Source of the DNA: a virus
Reading direction: 5' to 3' (one strand)
IMG/VR virus record: IMGVR_UViG_3300046683_000166
Coordinates: 1-42,852 of that record
DNA: 42,852 nt
Shown here: positions 19,357-28,545 of the stretch, piece by piece
Position numbering within the stretch: position 1 is the stretch's first letter
Layout of the letters: each line of letters begins with the position of its first letter
Translations under genes and position numbers: made by a program
The notes under the pieces: generated by a model
Told to the model about the DNA's origin: nothing
The model's input: only the letters and a program-made list of their open reading frames with translations
Databases searched by the model: none

Positions 19357-22300
19357 GGAATCTGCTAGCGTTATTCCTGCTCATCGCTTCGCCTGCATGG
19401 GCGGTTGACCTTTGTTCGGTCTCATCCATTGGTGCCCAAAGTGCTAATGGGACAACCAACTCGACAGTCACGCCAGCCTTGCCGGCCTCTTATGTGCCGG
19501 GGGATTTGTTGTTATTGCATTGGCATTCATGGCAAGGCGGCGCGATTTCATCGTCCGACCCAAGTGGTTATACGCTGATTGCGTCATCGTTCTCTCAACA
19601 TGAAATTTGGGGCAAGATTGCGGGTCCTTCTGAATCGGCGCCCTCTATAACGGCTGGTAGTGATGGCGTGGCCGGTTCGACCGCGCAGATTACGGCAATT
19701 CACAATCCATCCGGCTTCAAGATTTCATCGATTTTGGGTGATAGCAATACAGGGTTCAGTGCGGGTGAATCGGGTCTCGCTTACAAATTCCTGACGGTCA
19801 CCCAAGGCGGTGGTTGTGCGTTTCAGTTTGCTACATCCGACCTATTCACGGGATTGCCAAGTGCGCTTGCAGTGCAGTCGGGCTATGTGGCGGCGGGGTT
19901 TGCTGCGGGTATCGCTGGTGGCGGGGCTCCCGCCCTTGGCGGACAGATGTACAACGGAGACGCCACCACCCCGGACCTTGCGAACAACACCAACCTGTTC
20001 ACGGGCAATACAGAGGCTTTCTCGGACCTCCAGATTTCGCTAACGCTGCTCTCGGGTGATAACACGCCGACGACACCCAGTTTCACGGATAAGACCGGGC
20101 AGGCGATCAACACCCTGATTACAAGTTCCTCAGTGGTGTTAGCGGGGTTCGATAACTACACAAAGTTGGTGGTGGGTGCAGGCTCGGATTCGGGCTGTGC
20201 GTTCAGTCTAAACGGGGCGGCATACTCTTCCGCTACACAATATCCATTGGTGGGCGACACCCTCGCGGCTGAGGTTACGAGCGGCGGGGCAGCGACGACT
20301 AAGAATTGCGTCGCGACATTAGGCGACGGCACCACGGTTTCGGACACGTTCTCAGTCTCAACGAATGCTTCCGATACGACGGCTCCAACCTGTTCAGTAG
20401 CGCCTACGGCGGGCAGTACCAGCGCCTTTGGAACCACGGTCACGGCGACCTGTTCGGATGAAACGGACGCGACTGTCACCCATATTATTGGCGTCGTTGC
20501 TGATGGCGCATCCGCCCCTACCGGTGCCCAACTCGACGCCTGTTCCGGTGGTGGAATCATCGCCAGTTCCTGCGCGAGCGGCAGTCAGACCAACGGCGTC
20601 AGCAAATCCTTGACGACCCCGTCTGTGTTGAGTGCAGCGACCGCCTACGACGTCTACATGACCCAGAAAGATACGTCGAACAACTACAAGACACCCGTCA
20701 AGGTCGATGTGACCACCACCAACAGCGACCAGAACGTCCCGCTGTTACTTGTCGATCACTTCTCTGGCACCGATGGAACGCTGCTGACTGCTCCCCATGT
20801 ACCCAATGTGATCGCTGCCGGCACGGCGTATACCGCTCTCGGCACCTCGAGCACGTTCTTGAGCGGCAACAAGGCCGTCGTACCCGTCACGACCATTGCC
20901 CAGATCGACGTTGGCACCGCCCGTCACGTGTCCGATATTCAATGGACCGCCGCCGCGAACCAGATCATCTTATTGGGGATCAGAACACTCGATTCGACCA
21001 ACTACGTCGCCTGTTTCTTCGATGAAGCGGCCGATCTCGTCAAGCTCAATACGATCGTCAGCGGCGTGCAGACCGTGCTCGGATCTGCCGCCGTCCCCTT
21101 CGTTGCGGGAAATACCTATCGATTGACCGCGAATGCCACACCCGGCGATGTCCTGGGCTGTGCGGTAGACGGCGTCGAGAAGGTGACGGTTGCCACCAGC
21201 GCCTTCAATACGTCCACCTTCGTCAGTATCGGCAACCTCGGCAGCGGGCAGGCAACTTTCGATGATTGGTATGTCCATCTCGCCTATGACGCACTGAACT
21301 CGTCCGGCTTTGTTCCTGATGACCCCAACGGTATCCTGCAGGGGTTACAAATTGGTAACGGAAGTGCCTTCTACGTCAAACCCGGCAGCGATCCGACGAC
21401 GATCTGTTCGATTTACTCGTTCTATTCCGGCGGTTCGCTCTACTGCGTGCCTCAGAGTGGGACGACGACGATCAACATGGAACTGTTGAATACGACGTCG
21501 AATACGCTCTCGACTATACCGCTCACGATCATCAATCCGGGTGGTGGCGCAGTCGCCCCGGTATTGAATGCGATCCCCGATGAGACGGTGACGATCAACA
21601 TCGATCCGGGTCCGCGTGATCTGACCGCCTTCTTGACCGCCGGCCAACCCGCTCCGACATGGTCGTTGACTGCCGGTTATGACACGGCGACGGGTCAACT
21701 CTGTCCGGGGAGGATTCTGAGCGTCTCCGGTAACGTGTCCGGCATCTGTACGGTCCCCGGCACCTATGCAGTGACCGCGAAAGCCCTCAATGCCAGCGGA
21801 AATGCGACCCGTTCGTTCAATGAGGTCGTCCAAGCCGACACCACGCCGGACCCCTTCAGTTTCACCGATATCTTCAACGTCGGCGTCGGCACGTCACAGG
21901 TCACTAATCCCTGTGTGACCATTTCCGGTGCCAATTACACGATGACGACGACGATCAGTGCTGGCACCTGGACGAAGAATGGCGGCGCGCCAAGCGGTGC
22001 CGGCGGGACGGCCGTCAACGGCGATGTGATCTGTCTGCAAGGGACCGCCTCGGGCAGCACCGGAACCGCTGTCAATGCCGTCTTTTGTGCCGGCGGCGTC
22101 TGCGATACCTGGACCATCATCACCAACCCGGACGTCGATCCGACACCGATCTCGTTCACCCCGCATTCCAATGTCTTGCCATCGTCAACCGTCACCTCGA
22201 ACTGTCAGGACATCGCGGGCATCAGCGCCGGATCGACTGTCAGCATCCTGTTGAGTTCGGGTAAGTGGACCAAGAACTGTTCGGCCGCCCAACCGACCTA

Positions 22301-23039
22301 TACGACGGCATCAGCCGGGACCGCGACGCTCGGCGACAGTATTGGCCTGCAGCATACCGCCTCTGCGAGTCACAGTTCCCCGACGGTGCAGACTCTCACC
22401 TATGGCAACCGTACCGCCACGTTCGTCAGTGTGACGGATTCCGGCACCGCGCCGACGTGTTCCGCGATCGATCCGGTTTCGGGCAATGTCGGCAACGTGT
22501 TCCTGATGGACTTGAACAACCATTCGACAGGTGTCTTGCAGTTCACCGCCTCGCCATTGCCGGGTGGAATCACGGCATCCGGTGGCATCTTGAGCGGCAT
22601 CTTTAATGCCATCACCAGTCCGACGTTGACGACGAATGTGATCGGCAGCAACAACTATGGCAGTTGCACGACGTCGATCGCCTTCACCGTGCAGAACCTG
22701 CAGGCGCATTGCGATGACATCCCGCTGCAGACCAAACACATCAACGATGCGGTCAACATCGACCTCAACCTCTGGTGCACCAACGCGATCAGTTACACCG
22801 CGACTCCGTTGCCGGCCGGCTTGACGTTCATCTCACCGAAGATTGTCGGCACGGTGACGACCGTCGGCCCGGTGACGACGACGATTCAAGCAGCGAATAC
22901 AGCGAACACTTTCTCAGGCACCCTCTCTTGGAACATACTGACGCCGGAAGGCACCGACCAGACCATTGGTTCCACGCCCGGCGACACGAATGGGGCCACC
23001 GGCGACAAAGGTCATACCGTACCGAGTGAAAAACATTGA
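19353..23039 (+). CDS. Giant multi-domain Ig-like protein with Sec signal peptide
   Basis: A 1228-aa protein, the largest in the genome, overlapping the previous stop (ATGA). Signal peptide MRNLLALFLLIASPAWA is followed by VDLCS. Domains: an N-terminal phage-fibre-like beta domain (residues 20-230), Ig-like modules with cysteine pairs (SDTTAPTCSVAPTAGSTSAF; later AAPVLNAIPDETVTINI; PTCSAIDPVSGNVG; AHCDDIPLQTKHINDAVN), and a LamG-like jelly-roll (LLVDHFSGTDGTLLTAPHV to ATFDDWYV). Such arrays usually bind carbohydrate or project from surfaces. A Sec signal on a protein placed next to structural genes is unusual, because virion proteins assemble in the cytoplasm. Confidence 0.75.
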   Translation: MRNLLALFLLIASPAWAVDLCSVSSIGAQSANGTTNSTVTPALPASYVPGDLLLLHWHSWQGGAISSSDPSGYTLIASSFSQHEIWGKIAGPSESAPSITAGSDGVAGSTAQITAIHNPSGFKISSILGDSNTGFSAGESGLAYKFLTVTQGGGCAFQFATSDLFTGLPSALAVQSGYVAAGFAAGIAGGGAPALGGQMYNGDATTPDLANNTNLFTGNTEAFSDLQISLTLLSGDNTPTTPSFTDKTGQAINTLITSSSVVLAGFDNYTKLVVGAGSDSGCAFSLNGAAYSSATQYPLVGDTLAAEVTSGGAATTKNCVATLGDGTTVSDTFSVSTNASDTTAPTCSVAPTAGSTSAFGTTVTATCSDETDATVTHIIGVVADGASAPTGAQLDACSGGGIIASSCASGSQTNGVSKSLTTPSVLSAATAYDVYMTQKDTSNNYKTPVKVDVTTTNSDQNVPLLLVDHFSGTDGTLLTAPHVPNVIAAGTAYTALGTSSTFLSGNKAVVPVTTIAQIDVGTARHVSDIQWTAAANQIILLGIRTLDSTNYVACFFDEAADLVKLNTIVSGVQTVLGSAAVPFVAGNTYRLTANATPGDVLGCAVDGVEKVTVATSAFNTSTFVSIGNLGSGQATFDDWYVHLAYDALNSSGFVPDDPNGILQGLQIGNGSAFYVKPGSDPTTICSIYSFYSGGSLYCVPQSGTTTINMELLNTTSNTLSTIPLTIINPGGGAVAPVLNAIPDETVTINIDPGPRDLTAFLTAGQPAPTWSLTAGYDTATGQLCPGRILSVSGNVSGICTVPGTYAVTAKALNASGNATRSFNEVVQADTTPDPFSFTDIFNVGVGTSQVTNPCVTISGANYTMTTTISAGTWTKNGGAPSGAGGTAVNGDVICLQGTASGSTGTAVNAVFCAGGVCDTWTIITNPDVDPTPISFTPHSNVLPSSTVTSNCQDIAGISAGSTVSILLSSGKWTKNCSAAQPTYTTASAGTATLGDSIGLQHTASASHSSPTVQTLTYGNRTATFVSVTDSGTAPTCSAIDPVSGNVGNVFLMDLNNHSTGVLQFTASPLPGGITASGGILSGIFNAITSPTLTTNVIGSNNYGSCTTSIAFTVQNLQAHCDDIPLQTKHINDAVNIDLNLWCTNAISYTATPLPAGLTFISPKIVGTVTTVGPVTTTIQAANTANTFSGTLSWNILTPEGTDQTIGSTPGDTNGATGDKGHTVPSEKH

Positions 23040-23329
23040 GAACGATTCGTAAGACCGTAGTCGAGACACCGTTCGATGGTTGGGATTGGTCGCATCGGCT
23101 CGACCAAGGTGAGGTGCTCGACTCCTCGAGTTGGTACATCAGCGCGGCGATCGATCAATCCGGTGACAATGCGCTTCTGGGTGATACCGCGACATTCGAC
23201 AATACCTCGACCTCGATCCGACTCAAATCGGGTACGTTAGGCAAGACCTATCGCGTATCGAACACGGTCATCACCTCGGACGACGCGGAATATGTCCGGT
23301 CGTTTGAAGTCATCGTGGTGGTGAAGTAA
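23036..23329 (+). CDS. Fibre/tail adaptor-like small virion protein
   Basis: A 97-aa protein starting at TTG 23036, overlapping the upstream TGA. The sequence RKTVVETPFDGWDWSHRLDQ GEVLDSSSW then TYRVSNTVITSDDAEYVRSF EVIV resembles small phage proteins annotated as fibre-tail adaptors ('D.lDw.fdw...L..ge.i.ss.w..' with a C-terminal 'y.v.n.v.Ts.g......'). It lies between the giant proteins and the terminase, hinting that the giants do attach to the virion. Confidence 0.6.
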   Translation: MRTIRKTVVETPFDGWDWSHRLDQGEVLDSSSWYISAAIDQSGDNALLGDTATFDNTSTSIRLKSGTLGKTYRVSNTVITSDDAEYVRSFEVIVVVK

Positions 23330-23679
23330 TGCCGCGGCGAGGTCAGGCGTTCCCACAGAAAGCGCGTGAGCAGATTCAGATCGATCAACTGTTACGCATT
23401 CTCTATGAACACGCGATCGGTCAGATCGACATGACCGCAACGCAGATCGCGGCGACGAACATCTTGTTGAAGAAAGTGTTACCGGATCTGACATCGACCG
23501 ATTTGGAAGTGTCTGGGGTAGATGGAGCAGCTATTGAATACAGCGACACTGAAAGAGCTGCAAGAGTTGCAGCACTTCTTGACGCCGCAAGAACGCGCGG
23601 AATTAGATTCCCTGCTATCGAAGGATCTTTGGGTTCCCCTGCCGGGTCCACAGACCCAGGCGATGAACTCGAGAGCTGA
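23329..23679 (+). CDS. Small terminase subunit (TerS)
   Basis: A 116-aa protein: MPRRGQAFPQKAREQIQIDQ LLRILYEHAIGQIDMTATQI, then AATNILLKKVLPDLTS. This closely follows phage TerS-like small proteins with a 'QLl.rL..ha.G..dmt.tQI.aa.iLLkK.lPdL' core, which recognise the packaging site. It overlaps the TerL gene by 158 bases in another frame, an unusually long overlap. It may act with TerL on a pac site in or near its own gene, as in P22. Confidence 0.75.
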   Translation: MPRRGQAFPQKAREQIQIDQLLRILYEHAIGQIDMTATQIAATNILLKKVLPDLTSTDLEVSGVDGAAIEYSDTERAARVAALLDAARTRGIRFPAIEGSLGSPAGSTDPGDELES

Positions 23680-25045
23680 CATTCTCTTCTATGGCGGTGC
23701 GGCTGGCGGCGGTAAATCGGACTTAGGAATTGGCCTTGCGCTTACCCGGCATCAACGCTCGATCATATTTCGCCGAGAATCGACGCAGTTGCAGGGCGTT
23801 TACGATCGGATGGCCGAGATTCTTGGCAATCGCGATGGATTCAACTCGCAGGACAAGATCTGGCGTCTCAAGAACAAGAAACAGATCGAATTCGGTGCAT
23901 GTCCAAACCCCGGCGACGAAACGCGCTACCAGGGTCGGCCGCACGACCTCAAATTCTTTGACGAGATTACGCTCTTTCTCGAATCGCAGGTTCGCTTCCT
24001 CATGGGCTGGTTGCGTGGACCTCATACACAGAGAAAGCGCGTCATCTTTGCTGGAAACCCACCTACGGAATCTGCCGGCGAATGGATTATTAAGTTCTTC
24101 GCTCCGTGGCTTGATGAGACGCACCCGAATCCGGCGAAGCCGGGGGAACTCCGTTGGTATGCGATGATCGACGGCAAAGAGAAAGAGTTGGAGAGTGGCA
24201 AGGGTTTTGTTCACAATCAGGAAATCATCAGGCCGCTATCACGAACATTTATACCGAGTCGCGTGCAAGACAACCCGTTCCTAATGGAAGCCGGCTATGA
24301 AGCACAGTTACAGGCGCTCCCTGAACCATTCCGCTCGCAGTTTCTCAAGGGAGACTTTCTTGCGGGTCGAACCGATTCCCCATTTCAGATTCTCCCCACT
24401 GCCTGGGTCAAAGCCGCTCAGGACCGTTGGTCTATGGCAGGTCGCAGCGGAATGATGGACTCGGTTGGCGTAGACGTGGCTCGAGGCGGTTCTGCCGAGA
24501 CCGTCATCGCTGTCCGTTATGGCCCCTGGTTCGATGAACTCCATTGTTTTCCGGGCACAGTCACACCAGATGGTCCTGCCGTGGCAGCTCTCGCTGTCCA
24601 ATTCACTAGAGACAAAGCGCCGGTGCATGTGGACGTCATCGGTGTCGGTACATCGGTATACGACCACCTGAAAGGCAACAATATCCACGTCGTGCCGATC
24701 AACAGCGCCGAAGCCTCGCACGAGACCGACAAGACGAAAACACTCAGATTCGCCAACAAGCGCGCTGAGTTGTGGTGGAAGATGCGCGAGGACTTAGATC
24801 CACAGTCGCGTCAGGACATCATGTTGCCACCCGATCCGCAGTTGCGTGCCGACCTCTGTGCGCCGCAGTGGAAACTCACCGCGCGCGGGATTCAGGTCGA
24901 AGGCAAGGATGATTTGATGAAGCGTATCGGCCGCTCGACCGACCGCGGTGATGCGATCATCTATGCTGCCAGCAAGACGCTGAAGAAAACTGAACAAACC
25001 GCCTATGTGCCGCAGAATCGAGGTCCGCAATCTTGGCTGACGTAG
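23522..25045 (+). CDS. Large terminase subunit (TerL)
   Basis: A 507-aa packaging motor ATPase/nuclease. Walker A is GGAAGGGKS at residues 58-66, Walker B LKFFDE at 143-148, a coupling-type motif FAGNP at 176-180, and the RNase H-like nuclease acids are VGVDVARGG (Asp318), VDVIGVG (Asp371) and STDRGDAI near residue 483. ATG 23522 lies inside TerS; no later start precedes Walker A with better context. The last 13 bases overlap the portal start. The protein cuts and pumps DNA into proheads through the portal. Confidence 0.93.
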   Translation: MEQLLNTATLKELQELQHFLTPQERAELDSLLSKDLWVPLPGPQTQAMNSRADILFYGGAAGGGKSDLGIGLALTRHQRSIIFRRESTQLQGVYDRMAEILGNRDGFNSQDKIWRLKNKKQIEFGACPNPGDETRYQGRPHDLKFFDEITLFLESQVRFLMGWLRGPHTQRKRVIFAGNPPTESAGEWIIKFFAPWLDETHPNPAKPGELRWYAMIDGKEKELESGKGFVHNQEIIRPLSRTFIPSRVQDNPFLMEAGYEAQLQALPEPFRSQFLKGDFLAGRTDSPFQILPTAWVKAAQDRWSMAGRSGMMDSVGVDVARGGSAETVIAVRYGPWFDELHCFPGTVTPDGPAVAALAVQFTRDKAPVHVDVIGVGTSVYDHLKGNNIHVVPINSAEASHETDKTKTLRFANKRAELWWKMREDLDPQSRQDIMLPPDPQLRADLCAPQWKLTARGIQVEGKDDLMKRIGRSTDRGDAIIYAASKTLKKTEQTAYVPQNRGPQSWLT

Positions 25046-27138
25046 TCGCCGCCAAAGACGCTCCAACTGCTGCGAAATCAGAGACGGAACTGAAAGACGA
25101 ACTGCTTGCAGAAGCGCGAAAACGCTTCGAGATGTGTGAGGATGCGGAACGGGAAGATCGCAAGCTCGCTGCGGAGGACTTCGCATTCGCCGCAGGCTCG
25201 CAGTGGCCCGACACGATCATGCAGCAACGGCAGAACGACGGCCGTCCGTGTTTGCAGATCAACCGACTGCCGCAATTCATCAAACAGATCACCGGCGAGG
25301 CACGCCAAAATCCGGTCGCGATCAAGGTGCATCCGGTCGATTCCGAAGGTGATATCGACACGGCCGACATCTTCGCGGGCCTGATCAGGAACATCGAAGC
25401 GCAATCCTCGGCGACACAGTCGTACATCACTGCACTCGATCATGCCGTGCGCGGTGGTTTCGGCCACTGGCGTATCGTCACGGAAGAACCGGATGACGGC
25501 TTCGAGCAGGACATCCGCATCAAGCGGATCATCAATCCGTTTGCGGTCTATTGGGACTGCAATGCGAAGGACTACTGCAAACAGGATGCGGAATACTGTT
25601 TCGTCGTCGAACGCATGACGAAAGAGGCATTCGAGGCCAAATACCCCGACAAATCACCCAACGATTGGGCGCTCACCTATCAGAACATCGGTCAAGGTGG
25701 CATGTCGTGGTACACCGTCGATAGCGTGATGGTCGCCGAGTATTGGAAGAAGGTGCCGGTCACCAAAACCATTGGCAAACTCGACAATGGCGCAGTCGTA
25801 GACCTGACCGACGTCATGGATCATCTCGCGATGATTCCGTTGATGCAGATCCCAGACGGTGGAACTGATCCTCTAACCGGCGAACCGACTACCAAGCCGG
25901 TGATGAAACAGGTGCAGAGTCACAAGATCGTCTGTCACAAGTTGACCGCACATGACGTCCTCGATGACAACCTCGACGGATGGGATTTCCCCTCGAAGTT
26001 CATCCCGATTCTGTCTGTCTATGGGCCGGAAGAGTTTATCGGCGACCGCATCCGGCACGTTTCGCTCGTCCGCTATGCGAAAGACCCGCAGCGGATGTAC
26101 AACTATTGGCAGTCGAGCATCACCGAGAAGATCGCCCTCGCTCCAAAGTCGCCGTTCATCGGCACGACGGAGCAGTTCGCAGGTCACGAGAACGAATGGG
26201 ACCGCGCCAACGTCGATAACAAGTCGCGCCTGACCTATAACCATCAGAATGGGGTGAATCCGCCCCAACGCCAACACCCGGCCGACATCAACGAAGCCGA
26301 GATCATCCAGTCGAAAACCGCGATCGACGACATGAAGGCGACGATGGGGCTCTATGACCCATCCTTGGGCAAACAATCCAACGAGACGTCGGGGCGGGCG
26401 ATTCTGGCGCGTCAGGCGCAGGGCAATAACGCGACGTTCGACTGGACCGACAATCTCGCGCGCACGATCGAACAATGCGGCCGCATCCTCGTTGACATGA
26501 TTCCGAAGATCTATGACACGCCGCGCGTCATTCGCGTTCTCGGCAACGATGAAAGCGCAAGAATGGTGCAGATCAACCAGGACGTCGCCGGCGAGGTGAT
26601 CAACGATCTCACGGTCGGCAAATACGACATCGTGATCAGCGTCGGGCCTTCCTATGCGACGAAACGCATAGAATCGGCCGAATCCTTGATGGCGTTGGTC
26701 AACTCCGCACCACAGATTGCGCAGGTCGCCGGAGATCTACTGGCGAAATCCCTCGATATCCCATTTGCTGAAGAGATCGCCAACCGACTCGAGAAGGCGC
26801 TGCCACCCGGAATGGTCGATCCGAAAGATCTGACGCCGGAAGAACAGCAGCAGATGATGCAGGCGCAACAGGATGCCGCTGCCAAACAGGCGAAGATCGA
26901 AGAGATCGGCCTGAAAGAGAAGATGGCCGAAATCGAGAACAAGGTTGCCAATACGAGTCTCGTGAATGCGCAGGCTGATAAACTAAGAGCCGATACTGAA
27001 AAGACGCGGGTCGATACCCGTGCCCAAGATATCGAAAACGACATGGTATTGAATGAGTCGTTAGATCTGATCCCGACAACCCTCTACGACCCCGATTTGA
27101 GAAATGGGCAAACTGACACTAGTTCGCGAGCAGCTTAA
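25033..27138 (+). CDS. Portal protein, P22 type
   Basis: A 701-aa protein, near the 725 aa of P22 gp1. It starts at TTG 25033, overlapping TerL. Typical features are the helical N-terminus with an RKRFEMCEDAEREDRKLAAE type sequence, GSQWPDTIMQQRQNDGRPCL QINRLPQFI, a TGEARQNPVAIKVHPVD segment, KKDAEYCFVVERM-like clip region and the C-terminal helical barrel rich in Gln/Ala/Lys (EEQQQMMQAQQDAAAKQAKI). It forms the dodecameric vertex for packaging and ejection. Confidence 0.92.
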   Translation: MADVVAAKDAPTAAKSETELKDELLAEARKRFEMCEDAEREDRKLAAEDFAFAAGSQWPDTIMQQRQNDGRPCLQINRLPQFIKQITGEARQNPVAIKVHPVDSEGDIDTADIFAGLIRNIEAQSSATQSYITALDHAVRGGFGHWRIVTEEPDDGFEQDIRIKRIINPFAVYWDCNAKDYCKQDAEYCFVVERMTKEAFEAKYPDKSPNDWALTYQNIGQGGMSWYTVDSVMVAEYWKKVPVTKTIGKLDNGAVVDLTDVMDHLAMIPLMQIPDGGTDPLTGEPTTKPVMKQVQSHKIVCHKLTAHDVLDDNLDGWDFPSKFIPILSVYGPEEFIGDRIRHVSLVRYAKDPQRMYNYWQSSITEKIALAPKSPFIGTTEQFAGHENEWDRANVDNKSRLTYNHQNGVNPPQRQHPADINEAEIIQSKTAIDDMKATMGLYDPSLGKQSNETSGRAILARQAQGNNATFDWTDNLARTIEQCGRILVDMIPKIYDTPRVIRVLGNDESARMVQINQDVAGEVINDLTVGKYDIVISVGPSYATKRIESAESLMALVNSAPQIAQVAGDLLAKSLDIPFAEEIANRLEKALPPGMVDPKDLTPEEQQQMMQAQQDAAAKQAKIEEIGLKEKMAEIENKVANTSLVNAQADKLRADTEKTRVDTRAQDIENDMVLNESLDLIPTTLYDPDLRNGQTDTSSRAA

Positions 27139-27595
27139 CGCCAAGCGTGCAGCTCGAGATGCGGCTGCGCGTGCGCGTGCGCAAGAGATCGAGTCGCAGA
27201 AACTCGATGAGGAACTGATCTCGCGGATGAAGGCTGCGATTTTGTCCGGCATCAAGGAAACGGACCTGTCGCCGGTCATGCAGGCGATCGTGGACAATCG
27301 CGTGACGATTCCCGAAGTGAACATGCAGCCGATCGTCGATGCGGTGCGTCAGGCGGTGCTGTCGATGCGCGATGTCGTTGCCGCCGAGTCGAAGTCGCTG
27401 AAGAACTCGATGCCGGTTCCATCCAAAACCGATCTGTCGCCGGTCTTGAACGATCTACAATGGGTCAAGACCTATCTGGCGCTGAAACCGGACCCGAAGA
27501 TCCCAGAGATCGTGCCGCCGCCGAAGGTCAAATGGCTCGATGTCGAGCGCAATCGAGAGGGATTCATTTCGCGTGTCGTACCCGAATACTTTTAG
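27104..27595 (+). CDS. Helical protein of unknown function downstream of portal
   Basis: A 163-aa protein whose ATG lies within the last codons of the portal gene. The N-terminal half is basic and coiled-coil-like (REQLNAKRAARDAAARARAQ EIESQKL), then VRQAVLSMRDVVAAESKSLK, ending with a proline-rich KVKWLDVERNREGFISRVVP EYF. It could be a head-assembly or head-interior protein. No family was recognised. Confidence 0.55.
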   Translation: MGKLTLVREQLNAKRAARDAAARARAQEIESQKLDEELISRMKAAILSGIKETDLSPVMQAIVDNRVTIPEVNMQPIVDAVRQAVLSMRDVVAAESKSLKNSMPVPSKTDLSPVLNDLQWVKTYLALKPDPKIPEIVPPPKVKWLDVERNREGFISRVVPEYF

Positions 27596-27604
27596 AGGTG
27601 AACG

Positions 27605-28078
27605 ATGGCTCTGACGACTGCACAAAAGACCTTACTTGCAACGGGTTTGAAGGCCGAAACCGATGCGGGCGTGGTTGCCGCTATGGCGATCCGCAATGAC
27701 GTGTTTCTGTCGAGTTGGTGTAATGCCAAGGGCAGCACGGACGTCTGGAATACGATGACCGGGACCGATTTGTTCCAGCAAACCGATGTCACGAAGTTCG
27801 ACAACATCACCCAAGGCAAGCGCGACTCGTGGCGGTTGATGCTCGACTTCTCGCCGGTTGATTTCGGGCTCGGTCCGATGCGTAAGGCGGTGGTGGATGT
27901 CTGGGGCAACGTAGACAGTGTCACTGTGCTGCAGGGATGCAGACGCAAGGGCACGCATGGCGAGGTGTATATCGGCGGTTCTGTGGTGACAACGAACACG
28001 GTATCGGCGACGAAACTCGATTTCGTGGGTTCCATCTCGATCACCGAGATGTCGCAGGCGCTGAACGAGAACCCGTAA
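27605..28078 (+). CDS. Conserved minor structural protein (tentative)
   Basis: A 157-aa protein with a good ribosome-binding site (AGAGGTG). It begins MALTTAQKTLLATGLKAETD, has AAMAIRNDVFLSSWCNAKGS then WNTMTGTDLFQQTDVTKFDN and a C-terminal beta segment (VVTTNTVSATKLDFVGSISI). A phage protein type starting with '...dp....l...rnd.ala.wyN..s...vWr..v' and ending with an 'F.G.it..dV..AL' block occurs near capsid genes of podoviruses. It may be a head or connector component. Confidence 0.6.
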   Translation: MALTTAQKTLLATGLKAETDAGVVAAMAIRNDVFLSSWCNAKGSTDVWNTMTGTDLFQQTDVTKFDNITQGKRDSWRLMLDFSPVDFGLGPMRKAVVDVWGNVDSVTVLQGCRRKGTHGEVYIGGSVVTTNTVSATKLDFVGSISITEMSQALNENP

Positions 28079-28542
28079 TGGCGAATGAACTCAAACAGGT
28101 TTACGGCTCTGCCACGACTGTCATCTCGATTGGCGCGACATTGGCGAATGCGGCTAACACCGTGGCTGCCGATGCGACGCAGCTCGATAACTCGACGCTG
28201 AACTATCCCTATGCGATGGCGGTGTTGAACATCAACGATACGTTCGCAGCCGCTCCGACGGCGGGTTCAACGATTGACCTGTACATGACGCGCGATGACA
28301 TCGACGGGACGACGGATGAAACGCCCGTACCTGCGGCGACTGACATTCTCTATCTCGCCAAATATGTCGGGTCGTTTGTGATCGACAACCAAGACGTGGC
28401 GACTGTCAAAGCGATCAATATCAGTCTGCTCGGCGTGCAGAAAGCGCGGTTCTTCATGTTGAACAACACGGGGCAGACGATCTCGTTTACCTCAGTCAAC
28501 ACGACGGTCAAGGTCACGCCGTTCTCGTTCGTTCCGACGTAA
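28078..28542 (+). CDS. Beta-rich putative structural protein
   Basis: A 154-aa protein starting at ATG 28078 (TAATG overlap). It is Thr/Ala/Val-rich (MANELKQVYGSATTVISIGA then TLANAANTVAADATQLDNST) with strands suggestive of a jelly-roll, including YPYAMAVLNINDTFAAAPTA and STIDLYMTRDDIDG. It is similar in style to capsid-decoration or tail-ring proteins, but the identity is unproved. Confidence 0.58.
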   Translation: MANELKQVYGSATTVISIGATLANAANTVAADATQLDNSTLNYPYAMAVLNINDTFAAAPTAGSTIDLYMTRDDIDGTTDETPVPAATDILYLAKYVGSFVIDNQDVATVKAINISLLGVQKARFFMLNNTGQTISFTSVNTTVKVTPFSFVPT

Positions 28543-28545
28543 GCG

